A stretch of 64,000 nt of DNA from Apostichopus japonicus. Its lineage: Eukaryota > Echinodermata > Holothuroidea > Aspidochirotida > Stichopodidae. The DNA lies in the NCBI RefSeq assembly GCF_037975245.1, contig NC_092572.1, positions 2,827,501-2,891,500 on the forward strand. The letters are read 5' to 3'. Positions 22,679 through 34,000 of this stretch are shown piece by piece. Made by a program: the position numbers and the translations under genes. The notes beneath the pieces are model-generated. The model was not told the DNA's origin. It worked only from the letters and a program-made list of their open reading frames with translations, and did no database searches. Every line of letters starts with the position of its first letter. Within the stretch, counting starts at the first letter, position 1.

Positions 22679-25600
22679 AGTGTAGGGCCCATTGGTATAA
22701 CCACTGATCAAGGCTACAGTGTTGGGCCCATTGATATAACCACTGACATCATCATCATCGGCAACATACTATATAAATATACTCTCACAATGATAAAATA
22801 TTTCATGTAATCATAACACAAGACAGTTTTGCAAAACAGAAAGAACAGTTGTCAAAAAAGGAAAGATGCGATTCACAGTTGATATAATGAAAGTATCATC
22901 TATTATGTAGTATTATTCTTCGTTCCCTGCATGCATGTGCAGAGATCGAGGACAAAACGCATGCATGGCCTGAAATTTTTCCGCTCTTTTCTAAAAGTTC
23001 TTTGTTTTTCTTTTCTGCAATTTAAACAAAGATAATCGATCCAAAGAAAATAAAACTATAAAGATGTTTCCCAAAAGATTAACATATTTTCACTGCAGGA
23101 CGTAAATGTGTTCATATAATATGGCACAGAAAAACAATGAAGGTCTTTGAACTCTCTTGCTCTTTATGTTTCATAAAAATAAAAATAATAATATGATACA
23201 ATGCTTTCTCTGTTAAAGAGGCAGCTTGAATTGATGGGCTATGTATTTTATGTTTTTTCTTCTTCAAAATTGACAACTCTACCCGCAAGGGGCGAGGGCG
23301 GTGGAGGGGGGGGGGGGTACAGTGACAGTGGGAACGCGCCCTTACTTTGTTATGAAAAGCGTGAAAGTGCCCTTCAATGTTAATAATGAAAAGTGCCCAC
23401 CTTTTTTCCATGATTGTAATTAAAAGTGCCCTTTTGGTGCTGTGTATTGTAATATCAATTTTATATCGCAATTCAATTATTGCAAAAATGGTCCCTTGTT
23501 GGTAATAAATTAAGTTTGTTTGTGATTTAGCGCCCTTCTGTTCAAACATATTCCAAAACTGACATTTCTGGTACAGAATACAAAACAGGATACATTCGTT
23601 CTAGCATAAAAAGATGTTGAGGTATAATTTTGGTGGTTGGCACCCTCAAGTCGAAGTGAATGACCTACCTACACGACTTAAAACGGTTATCTTTTTTGTT
23701 TTCTGATCAATTTGTCGCCACACACACTTTTTTTTATAGATAATATTTATCACGTATACGAAGAGCAAATCAGACAATGTTTTTCGAGAAAAAAAATCCT
23801 AGTCCTATAGCTATAACAATGCATTTGGGATTGAAGTTTCATAAAATTATATAGACAAATTTGTCAACAGCAGCTTTTTCAATGTGATGATATCTGCTTT
23901 AAGTCTAATGGATAAAACGTATTTTCAATTCTTTCGCAGAAAAAAAAGCTACCCGGCGAACCATGCAGCATCTCAGGAAGGAAACACTTCAGATCAAGTC
24001 AACCATAATTGTTTCTTACCCGAACTACAGCCGAGACATCACTCTATACTCAGCTATAATACCGTAGCCAGTACACAACACGTTTAAATGTGGCACACCC
24101 TACATCACATGGGATCAAATGCGTTGACCTCGAGGAGAGGGATATGGAATGAACGCGTATAGCCATGCAAGCAGCGTCTACCTGATCTATTTATTCATGA
24201 TTAAGATCGTCCCCTCCCCCCTCACCTTCCCCTTAAAACAATGATTCATTTTTGTGTAACAGTTTATACCAACACACGGTTCCTGCAGGAGTTTGTCAGT
24301 CAGGCCATGCCTTGGGGGCCAATTCTAAAACCGGTCTCAAGTATTTGACGTCTTCTTTCACCCCCCCCCATCCCTACCTCGACGTATATTATGGAAATGA
24401 GAATACCATAACTCTGTAATACCGTATTTCCCTGGAGCCCCCCCCCCCCTTGGCCGCATTCCCACCCACCTGAAGCCATCTTGATAGGCCTGAGTAGAGG
24501 GTATAGGGTCTATACCTTAATCGAGATCAAGGGTAGTTAGCGACAATAAAGTTGAAAGCAAGTTGCGCAGGTTACGCCAGTATAGGACTGATATCTCCTT
24601 TGTTATGTTGTTGCTTGATAGTAGATTTTTGTAATTTAAAAGTGAATTTGTTAGTCTATTCACCATTTCCTTGGGGGGGGGGGAATGGGCGAGGGGTGGG
24701 GGAGGAAAGCCTATTCCGTCTCACTCGTGCCTTCTACAACGCTCTCTGTATGGAGAGCTGGTGATGAGGTTGGAAAAACCCATCCTTCCCCTCCACCTTC
24801 CCACACTGACTTCTCCATCTCTCGACAACCCCCCCCCCTTCCACAGTCTCTTACCCACTGTACCTCCTTCCCCTTTCCACGTAACGTTATACCATGTGTA
24901 GCATTAGGCTAGGAGAGCCTCGTGGATTCGGTGGTAGCGCAAAACCTATTTAGCCTCGCCCAGTCGTCTGAATGTGATGTTGGCTTCCTGTGATTTCATT
25001 TCACTTTGCAGTTTGCATTTCATAACAGACATCGATTATTAATCAAACTTTGTTTACATGTAATCAAACTAAGATAACATCCAATAATTTGTTGTTGTTG
25101 TTGTTTTTTGTTGTTGCTGTTTTCAGTAAATGAACATTAATTACCGAGTAATTAGAGATTCCATTTCATTCTAAAACTTACGTCACCCGAACCTAATTGC
25201 AAGAAGACTGCTCGGACATTTCCTTTTTCATAATTTCAAAGGAAGTTTGGTTAACTCAGTCTATAAATGAATTGAAATCGCTTTGGAATATCTAGCATCA
25301 AGTATATCGAAAAAGTACCGGATTTTCTATACTTCTGAAAGTTGTCATTGATGAGGTCATCAGTGTTGACCCCAAATATGCTAGAAAGTCGAATAGTGGT
25401 CACACATGCATAAACCTCGTACTGCCAAACTCAAAGCATTTTTCTCCCTGAGGGACATTGGATTGTGTTACTGCTAGAATCTAGCATAATTTGGAGATGC
25501 AGTACCACTAAGGAAAGTATACTATTTACAACACCCTTTTAGAAATGATTTAACATGCTAACATGTGAGGCCAATACTGGTAACATAATAATATATTTTC

Positions 25601-26080
25601 GTGTAAATACTCGCCCGTTTTGAATTAAAGATAAAGCATGTTATCGTTAGCTTCTTTTACAGATTGCGTGTATTGGTAACCATGATACACGTCTGAACTT
25701 ACATTATTAAGTATCAAATTCTACCACAAAATTGATGAGACATGCACAAATGAACCCAGCAAACCGGATGCCTATTGTTCAGTTAAAACCTATGCTTACG
25801 ATTATCTTGTTATGAACTTTACCAGGAGTCATGGCCTGATTTTCCCCTCGCTCCTTTCCGGGATCCTTTCTTTGTGTATATATTTGTCTGTCTGTGTGTG
25901 TGCGTTGTCGTGTGCATCTTTGTCAACACGGTTGTTGAGGTTGGGCACATGGCTGTGACATTTTCTTTATCACTACGCATTATGCAAAACAAAAACAATA
26001 GCGTCCGGGAGAGTACAGTATTGTGAAAATGACCTGTTTGTTTTATATATCATTTTTCCTAATAGTGATGTATGGAACGC
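22679..26080. other. No gene recognised
   Basis: Intergenic-looking DNA with homopolymer G or C runs (about 23308, 24440, 24675, 24830) and no ORF with recognisable domains. A small duplicated ccattg(g/a)tataaccactga unit at about 22690-22745 occurs twice. No RNA gene is seen. Confidence 0.45.
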
Positions 26081-26090
26081 AAAACGGGCC

Positions 26091-26283
26091 ACGATATATG
26101 TCGTCGCACCTTAAATATACGTTACTGTGCTAAAATATGTGTCGATGCACCTAAAATAAACGTTGTCGCACTGAAAACATATGTCATTGTACCTAACATA
26201 TATGTCGCTGTTACTAAAAAAAACGTCGTCGTAAAGTATATATCGCTGCACTGACAACATCCGTCGCTGCTGTTAACAAAAAT
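26091..26283 (+). repeat. Diverged 21-bp minisatellite, about nine units
   Basis: Approximate unit atatgtcgctgcacctaaaat, repeated about nine times with many changes. Because 21 is a multiple of three, a 60-codon frame (26072-26254) shows a loose seven-residue rhythm. I regard this as non-coding. Confidence 0.6.
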
Positions 26284-26402
26284 GATGGTGTATTGCTAGG
26301 GTGCATAAGGTGCTCGTATGCAAATATGGAACTTAGTTGTAGGCGTGTCTGGATACACCAAATGGCATGGCATATCGCGCGGTAAATGTTAACAATACGA
26401 CA

Positions 26403-26463
26403 ACAGACGGACGGACGGACGGACAGACGGACGGAAGGACGGATGGATGGATGGATGGATGGT
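26403..26463. repeat. (GGAC)n/(GGAT)n microsatellite
   Basis: Tetranucleotide repeat changing from ACGG-type to ATGG-type units. Confidence 0.9.
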
Positions 26464-26829
26464 GTCCTCCCTCAAACAATTTATTTGCTTCATCTTCTTC
26501 CACATATTGGTTAATATTTCGTTATTTCTCCGCCGGTTTCATTTCTATATGTTGCGTAATGCATTGGCTGACCTTATTGTTATTCATGTGTGTAAAGTGT
26601 GGTGTCGCGGAGCCCAATAAACCAAATATTCTACCATCTGTTGTTAAAGTGGCCATGACACGAAAATTTCAAAGTCCTATATTTTTGGGATCCATCAAAG
26701 AATGTTCTCTAAAACATGTATCAACCAATCTGCCAGTTTAAAACTTGATTTTTCAAGTCGAAAATTGAGAATGAATTTACCCTTTTCGGCGTTTGAAACT
26801 TTGTTTACTCGAAAATTTTCCGATTCGCA

Positions 26830-26847
26830 TGACGTCATGTGACGTCA
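26830..26847. promoter_or_regulatory. Two CRE palindromes
   Basis: TGACGTCA occurs at 26830-26837 and again at 26840-26847, 2 bp apart. They lie about 135 bp before the ATG of the P2X7-like exon, so they may be CREB/ATF sites of its promoter. This is motif evidence only. Confidence 0.45.
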
Positions 26848-26980
26848 CGTTTTGAACACATATTTGTTGTCGCTGCTACGGTACCATTCACGTACACAGT
26901 AGACAAGTACACATACCACTAGTAGTTACTAAACAAAACACCGATCACAAGTGCGATATCAAATCAAAATTTCCTGTGAA

Positions 26981-27790
26981 ATGGCGGATCCAGAGCCAAA
27001 TGCGGCAACCGAAGTTCAAAGTGATTATGGTTCTTCACTAGGCAGTGAAATTGGGCTATAATTAGAGTGCCCTTTCTCATATTCGAAGCAGAGAGTGAAG
27101 GCGATGATCATTCCAATATTGAACCGAACGCTGAGGGTGGAGCGGAGGTGTTAGAACCGTATCAGTTCGAGCCTGTTAAACGAGCCGAAATTGAAGCTCC
27201 ACAACATATCGAAGAAGAAATCCGTTCGAAACCATTGCAAGGAACATACAACGTGGTAAGAATTTATTAACGAAGCATTTAAAAACAAAATCCAGTCCAT
27301 TTTGTGCATGTGTTGTTGGAATTCGCGGAACACCCTAAACCGTATTGTGCGTTGTGTTACGGTAACTTACAACCCATATGTAGAGTGTGTAGTACTAGTA
27401 GGGTTGGTTGCATACTGAAAGTTTGGCTCGGGGATGTAAGTTGCATTATGCAATATGCAGCCATGCTAGGTAGGCATATGTGTTATTTCATACTCATTAT
27501 TACTTGGCTAGTACTTTGGCCTGGAGTTTTGCAAATCAATTTTCTGAAACAAAAGAATGTATCATGATACATGGAAGGTGTAAAATCACAACAAATGTAA
27601 CCATAACTGTACATTGTGTGCCTGCTTGTTATTGTGGACATCATGGCCAACATTAATACATTTTGAACTTTCATAAATTTTTTCCCAGGCAGTACAGATA
27701 CATAGCCTACGGTCAACAGGTTCAATGATACTTGGGGTTCCTAGCAAGACAATCGCAGATGTCAATCCAGCCGTAGTGCAATGTGTCTAG
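26981..27790 (+). pseudogene. P2X7-intracellular-domain-like gene, broken
   Basis: An ATG at 26981 starts MADPEPNAATEVQSDYGSS and closes at a TAA near 27059. A different frame then continues an acidic stretch and YQFEP (about 27160) up to a gtaag donor at 27256. Acidic N-termini followed by PYQFEP are typical of invertebrate proteins annotated as P2X purinoceptor 7-like (the zinc-binding ballast domain, not the channel). A second piece after tttcccag (27689) reads QYRYIAYGQ and then, past a stop, LGFLARQ. This resembles the family's YRYxAYRQxxRWxxGxLGR ending. The central Cys-rich exon is not visible. I conclude it is a degraded copy; the assignment rests on remembered motifs. Confidence 0.45.
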
Positions 27791-27796
27791 AGTTGA

Positions 27797-27959
27797 GTCT
27801 ACAGTTTGCTGAGCACCAAGTTTTGATTGGCTAACAGTCTACAGTTGCGTTTGAGTGTCTACAGTTGCGTTTGAGAGCTCACTCGTGATTGGCTGTTAGT
27901 CTACAGTTTGTCTACAGTGTCTACAGTTTGACCTATCAGATTGCGTTTAAGAGCGAGTC
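27797..27959 (+). promoter_or_regulatory. Putative promoter region of the DUF6729-like gene
   Basis: Short repeated modules (gtctacagttgcgtttgag and gtctacagtttg, about six copies of ctacagtt) surround two inverted CCAAT boxes (ATTGG at 27826-27830 and 27888-27892). No clear TATA is seen. The region sits just before the first copy of exon 1 and is not part of the tandem repeat, so only the first of the three exon-1 copies has it. Confidence 0.4.
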
Positions 27960-28036
27960 TCGATCAAGCCGCTGGTTGCCTAGCGACAGCGGACGCCAGG
28001 CTTTTGTTTATAGCGGATAGGACTACTCATCTGACG

Positions 28037-31000
28037 ATGATTTTATCGTCAAAAGGTAATTATTGTTCATTTCAATCATTATCGAAAGATGGCAAATTCC
28101 CCTGCATCATAGTCACCCCAAAGTGACTAGGCTAATCAGTAATCATTGCTCATGGTGAATTAATTTCGGAAAGTATCTCGAGTTCGACTCACTGTTGACG
28201 TTTCGATAGCCTAGTGCCCTAGCATACTGTGAGTGGGGATTTGTACACAAATTCCGTATATTTTAGGCTAAGCCAAACGAAATTTGATATAGGGCCTTCT
28301 TACTCTTAGGGGGTACCGATTTTCGTTCAGCTTAAGCTTATCCTAATGTAGGGAAATGTGTACAAATTCTAGCTACAGGGAAGTAACTTCGGTCCCTTTA
28401 CCCCCTAAATAATCCAAAGCTTGAGTGATCAGTGTGTCGGCTCCACAATGCCAATGCGGACACAGTGCCAGTGGGTACTACAATTCCAGAATAGGCCTAG
28501 GCCTAGGTCTACATAAAATTTGGGGGAGCAAGATGGGGAGGGGGGGGGGGTGAAATATTGCGGGGGCAACACAACATTTAAGTGTGCCAAAGTTACATAG
28601 ACCTGAACTACATGTAGGACTGTTATGTGAAGGTGTACCGTAACATCAACAGACCAGTTCAACTTTCAAGGACTAGGTCTATGTCTGAACGTGATCATAT
28701 AAACCCAAATATTGCAGCCCTCTGGAGTCACAGTGGTGCAGCTGAAGGGACATATGCAATTACTCTCCACACAGTGAACGATAAAAGCATAGACAGAGGA
28801 CCTCTTGCTAAGCTCCAAGCTAGCCTGATCACGGATTGCAATTTGCGGACTTGGCATTGTGCTAGGCCTAGCCACACGCTGTCCCCTCCCCAGCCTCCTA
28901 TTGAACCAAATTACTTTTGTTTTCAGCTGGGAGGAGCCCACCTGCTCAGAATCCAAAAGTTACACGGGACCCGCTGTTGCCAGTGCTGTCTATCCATGAT
29001 AGGAGCATCGATCAAGCCGCTGGTTGCCTAGCGACAGCGGACGCCAGGCTTTTGTTTATAGCGGATAGGACTACTCATCTGACGATGATTTTATCGTCAA
29101 AAGGTAATTATTGTTCATTTCAATCATTATCGAAAGATGGCAAATTCCCCTGCATCATAGTCACCCCAAAGTGACTAGGCTAATCAGTAATCATTGCTCA
29201 TGGTGAATTAATTTCGGAAAGTATCTCGAGTTCGACTCACTGTTGACGTTTCGATAGCCTAGTGCCCTAGCATACTGTGAGTGGGGATTTGTACACAAAT
29301 TCCGTATATTTTAGGCTAAGCCAAACGAAATTTGATATAGGGCCTTCTTACTCTTAGGGGGTACCGATTTTCGTTCAGCTTAAGCTTATCCTAATGTAGG
29401 GAAATGTGTACAAATTCTAGCTACAGGGAAGTAACTTCGGTCCCTTTACCCCCTAAATAATCCAAAGCTTGAGTGATCAGTGTGTCGGCTCCACAATGCC
29501 AATGCGGACACAGTGCCAGTGGGTACTACAATTCCAGAATAGGCCTAGGCCTAGGTCTACATAAAATTTGGGGGAGCAAGATGGGGAGGGGGGGGGGGGT
29601 GAAATATTGCGGGGGCAACACAACATTTAAGTGTGCCAAAGTTACATAGACCTGAACTACATGTAGGACTGTTATGTGAAGGTGTACCGTAACATCAACA
29701 GACCAGTTCAACTTTCAAGGACTAGGTCTATGTCTGAACGTGATCATATAAACCCAAATATTGCAGCCCTCTGGAGTCACAGTGGTGCAGCTGAAGGGAC
29801 ATATGCAATTACTCTCCACACAGTGAACGATAAAAGCATAGACAGAGGACCTCTTGCTAAGCTCCAAGCTAGCCTGATCACGGATTGCAATTTGCGGACT
29901 TGGCATTGTGCTAGGCCTAGCCACACGCTGTCCCCTCCCCAGCCTCCTATTGAACCAAATTACTTTTGTTTTCAGCTGGGAGGAGCCCACCTGCTCAGAA
30001 TCCAAAAGTTACACGGGACCCGCTGTTGCCAGTGCTGTCTATCCATGATAGGAGCATCGATCAAGCCGCTGGTTGCCTAGCGACAGCGGACGCCAGGCTT
30101 TTGTTTATAGCGGATAGGACTACTCATCTGACGATGATTTTATCGTCAAAAGGTAATTATTGTTCATTTCAATCATTATCGAAAGATGGCAAATTCCCCT
30201 GCATCATAGTCACCCCAAAGTGACTAGGCTAATCAGTAATCATTGCTCATGGTGAATTAATTTCGGAAAGTATCTCGAGTTCGACTCACTGTTGACGTTT
30301 CGATAGCCTAGTGCCCTAGCATACTGTGAGTGGGGATTTGTACACAAATTCCGTATATTTTAGGCTAAGCCAAACGAAATTTGATATAGGGCCTTCTTAC
30401 TCTTAGGGGGTACCGATTTTCGTTCAGCTTAAGCTTATCCTAATGTAGGGAAATGTGTACAAATTCTAGCTACAGGGAAGTAACTTCGGTCCCTTTACCC
30501 CCTAAATAATCCAAAGCTTGAGTGATCAGTGTGTCGGCTCCACAATGCCAATGCGGACACAGTGCCAGTGGGTACTACAATTCCAGAATAGGCCTAGGCC
30601 TAGGTCTACATAAAATTTGGGGGAGCAAGATGGGGAGGGGGGGGGGGTGAAATATTGCGGGGGCAACACAACATTTAAGTGTGCCAAAGTTACATAGACC
30701 TGAACTACATGTAGGACTGTTATGTGAAGGTGTACCGTAACATCAACAGACCAGTTCAACTTTCAAGGACTAGGTCTATGTCTGAACGTGATCATATAAA
30801 CCCAAATATTGCAGCCCTCTGGAGTCACAGTGGTGCAGCTGAAGGGACATATGCAATTACTCTCCACACAGTGAACGATAAAAGCATAGACAGAGGACCT
30901 CTTGCTAAGCTCCAAGCTAGCCTGATCACGGATTGCAATTTGCGGACTTGGCATTGTGCTAGGCCTAGCCACACGCTGTCCCCTCCCCAGCCTCCTATTG

Positions 31001-34000
31001 AACCAAATTACTTTTGTTTTCAGCTGGGAGGAGCCCACCTGCTCAGAATCCAAAAGTTACACGGGACCCGCTGTTGCCAGTGCTGTCTATCCATGATAGG
31101 AGCATCGCCCAAGACAGACAGCGGTGTTCTCTATTGCCAACAAGATTTGCAAAGCAGGCAAAGTCATTACCGCCTCAGGCCATCCATGATTTGCTCATAC
31201 GCAATAAGGATACTGCCCTTGATGAAGGTGAGTAGTACCAGCCTAGGCCAACAGTGAACAGCATGAAGATGCGTTAAAAAGACAAACGGAGGATGTCTAC
31301 TATAGGCCTATTAGTGAATCATTGGGCCTAGGTTGTAGCCTTGTAGGGCATATGATTGTAGGCCTACAAACTGCTCTGATATATGAGAGTTTGCCCCCTC
31401 TAGAGTGATTCAAACAAAGCTGGTATACTGTGGGCTGGGTCCCATGGCTCGCACAGCAACTTGAATTGATAAAAGGGCCGTGATACATACAGTGCATACC
31501 TCCCTCTATGTTGGTTCGTCAAACAGAACACTGCGATGGGGAAATTCCTCACTGTGATGGAACTGTATGAATCATGATGTCACATTGTGTGATGATGAGA
31601 TACTGCTTACATAACTACAAGAACCAGTTGCTAGATGCACTGTTCCTCCTCCTGATATTGCGGCGGAAAGAAACATGACAAGGCTCATTGTGAAGACTAT
31701 GCACGATTGAAATGTACACTTGATGTATTTGGAGGACTATTTTTAATTTCGGCCTTGTGCCCATACATGTATGCTAAATTGCCTCTCATTCTCCATACTT
31801 ATAGCCAAAAGACGCTGTCACCCATACACGAAAGCCCCGACTGAGGAACAGTACCTGGGCCAGTTGGTAATAACCTTCGGAAAATATAATGGCAGAACCT
31901 TCAAGTGGTTGGTACAGAATGATGTTGGCTATGTCAAATAGTAAGTGTTGATCATTCAAAATTCTCCTTTAGACACTGTAAGCCCTGGGTTGGAAATGAG
32001 CGGGGGCAACAGGCGATTCGCCCCCAGTTTTCTTGGAATCGCCTTCTGAAAAATATACTCTAGCGAATATAACAACGAATGTTATGCGCTGTGTATAATG
32101 CTATTTGGTAGTCTACTGTTTTAGAATTATAAAACATGAAATATTGGAGCGAGTAACGAATATCACTCGTTATCTAGGCGGCAGGCCTACTACATTATCA
32201 GTGAGTGAGAACAGCGTGGACTATTTACAGCATTGGGTTACATTTTGCATGACATCTCGGAATTTGAAAAGAGCTGCAAGCCCTCTCCCACAGGGGCCTT
32301 TTATTGAAGAACAGAATTGAAGAGAACCCCAAAATTGATTCCCTCCACCATTTCCCTCCAATAATGTGATGATTGAGTAGTGTACTTTTGACCGAATTAC
32401 TTTTGTTGATGATTTGAATGATGGCATACATTAAAATCATGCCGGTCTGAACCACAGACTAATATGTATGAAATGAGAAAGGGTATCCAGGCCAGTTCGT
32501 CATGTAACGTTTTCATTGCTTGAACTAGTCTTGTGAAAGTCTTCATGCCATCATTTTTTTGCAGCCTCGTCGATGCACATGTCAAGGAAAGCAGGAAGGG
32601 TGTTCCCCACAGCAAACACAGGGATGATGCCTGGATGAAGGACTGTCTCCAGAAGTATGTGCAGTGCTTCCCTCAAGTCTCTTCACATCTGGAGATGAAC
32701 GTGGACATCTGGTTGTATGGGTACAGCCCTTTCAAGCCATTTTTCTTCAAAGAAATGTGGCAATGGTATCACCAGCACAAACTTCTCCAATCCGACCCAC
32801 AGGCAGGCACAGCACACGACCGCAAACTTGCCCTAGACGCTTTCACCTCTGTTCAGCAGTGGCTCTGCATGGACCAGACACAGATCAAGAGTCAGTCTAT
32901 GCGTAGATTCCGCAAGTATATTCTTGACAAGATAAAAGAGGTACGCATTTTCCTTATTGTCTTCTGATGGTGAAACTTAACTCTAATGAGATGTGGGGCG
33001 ATGTGCACCTTTTTACAAGAATTCCCCCAACTGACTTATGATAACTTTAATCCCTAACATAAACCTTAATCCTAACAATGAGTACAATCACGGCATCTGC
33101 TGCAATTAAACCAATAATTTAATTTTGGCTTTCAGACAGACAGCTTAGCCCTTTTGAGGTGATGTGAGCTGCCTTGGTTTATGTCAAACCAGCAGAGCAA
33201 CTGTATCTGACTGATTACCTATAACTTCTCCATCATCTATCTTCCAGACTGAAGCATCCAGTGCAGCGGGGAACGTTCCACCACTTCCGGAGAGGTCCAC
33301 ATTGCATGAGCAGTCCACGAAGCCGCAAGAAAAGCCTAAACAGCATCGACAAGGCAAAGAAATCACACAGGTAATGTAGTCGGCTTGGTGAAGAGAAGTA
33401 GTTGCCTGCCTTATCTGTTCCAGTCTCCCTGTATAGTAGTTCATTTCCCCTCCTAGAATTGTGAGAGAGTGAAGGAAAGTTCATATGATTTCACACAAAA
33501 ACCTGGCAAAATATGTACACAGCGCTGTACTGTGGAATCCCACTGTGGCTGGAATCCCCTGGTTTAGACTATCAGTTTGTATTCTTTCTATTTCTCCCTT
33601 TATGCACTGATGACTCACCCAGTAAAGCAGCTACTGCACAAGTGTACATCAGTGGAACAACAAGAACAGTTGTATTCGTTTAGTTGTCATCTGTTAAATT
33701 GTCAGTCAGGAGGATGATTCGGGTGCGTCATTCTCTCATCATAGGCTAATTGACAATGAGGATTCAATAGTGGGTCATTTCAAAGGAATTGTAAGTCAAC
33801 TGAGTGACTGTGATGCTCGTCAATGTACAAGAATTGTGCGACCCATATCTGACAATATGTATATATCGATTCAATTCCAGACACCAACCACTAGTCGATC
33901 TGGCACCCTACTAGCTCCTTTAAGACCAACAGGACAGTTCCAGAAAAAACAACCTTCGCAAGGCATCTCAAAGGTATTCAAACATGTCATTTTTGTAGTT

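Larger units (their letters stand above)
27960..31104 (+). repeat. Three tandem copies of a 1,048-1,049 bp unit
   Basis: Units are 27960-29007, 29008-30056 and 30057-31104. The only difference I noticed is the length of a G run (11, 12 and 11). Both outer breakpoints share the trinucleotide TCG (27960-27962 and 31105-31107). Each unit carries former 5' UTR, exon 1 with the ATG, intron 1 and the 5' 81 bases of exon 2 of the downstream gene. Near-identity suggests a very recent duplication, ongoing homogenisation or an assembly effect. Confidence 0.95.

Noticed and set aside
26646-26668. ttaaagtggccatgacacg as a Kolobok-type TTAA terminus before the P2X7-like relic
   Set aside because: I found no matching inverted end downstream.
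28429-31053. Repeated 77-, 96- and 134-codon frames in the tandem units
   Set aside because: They lie in intron 1 or antisense; they recur only because the DNA is triplicated.
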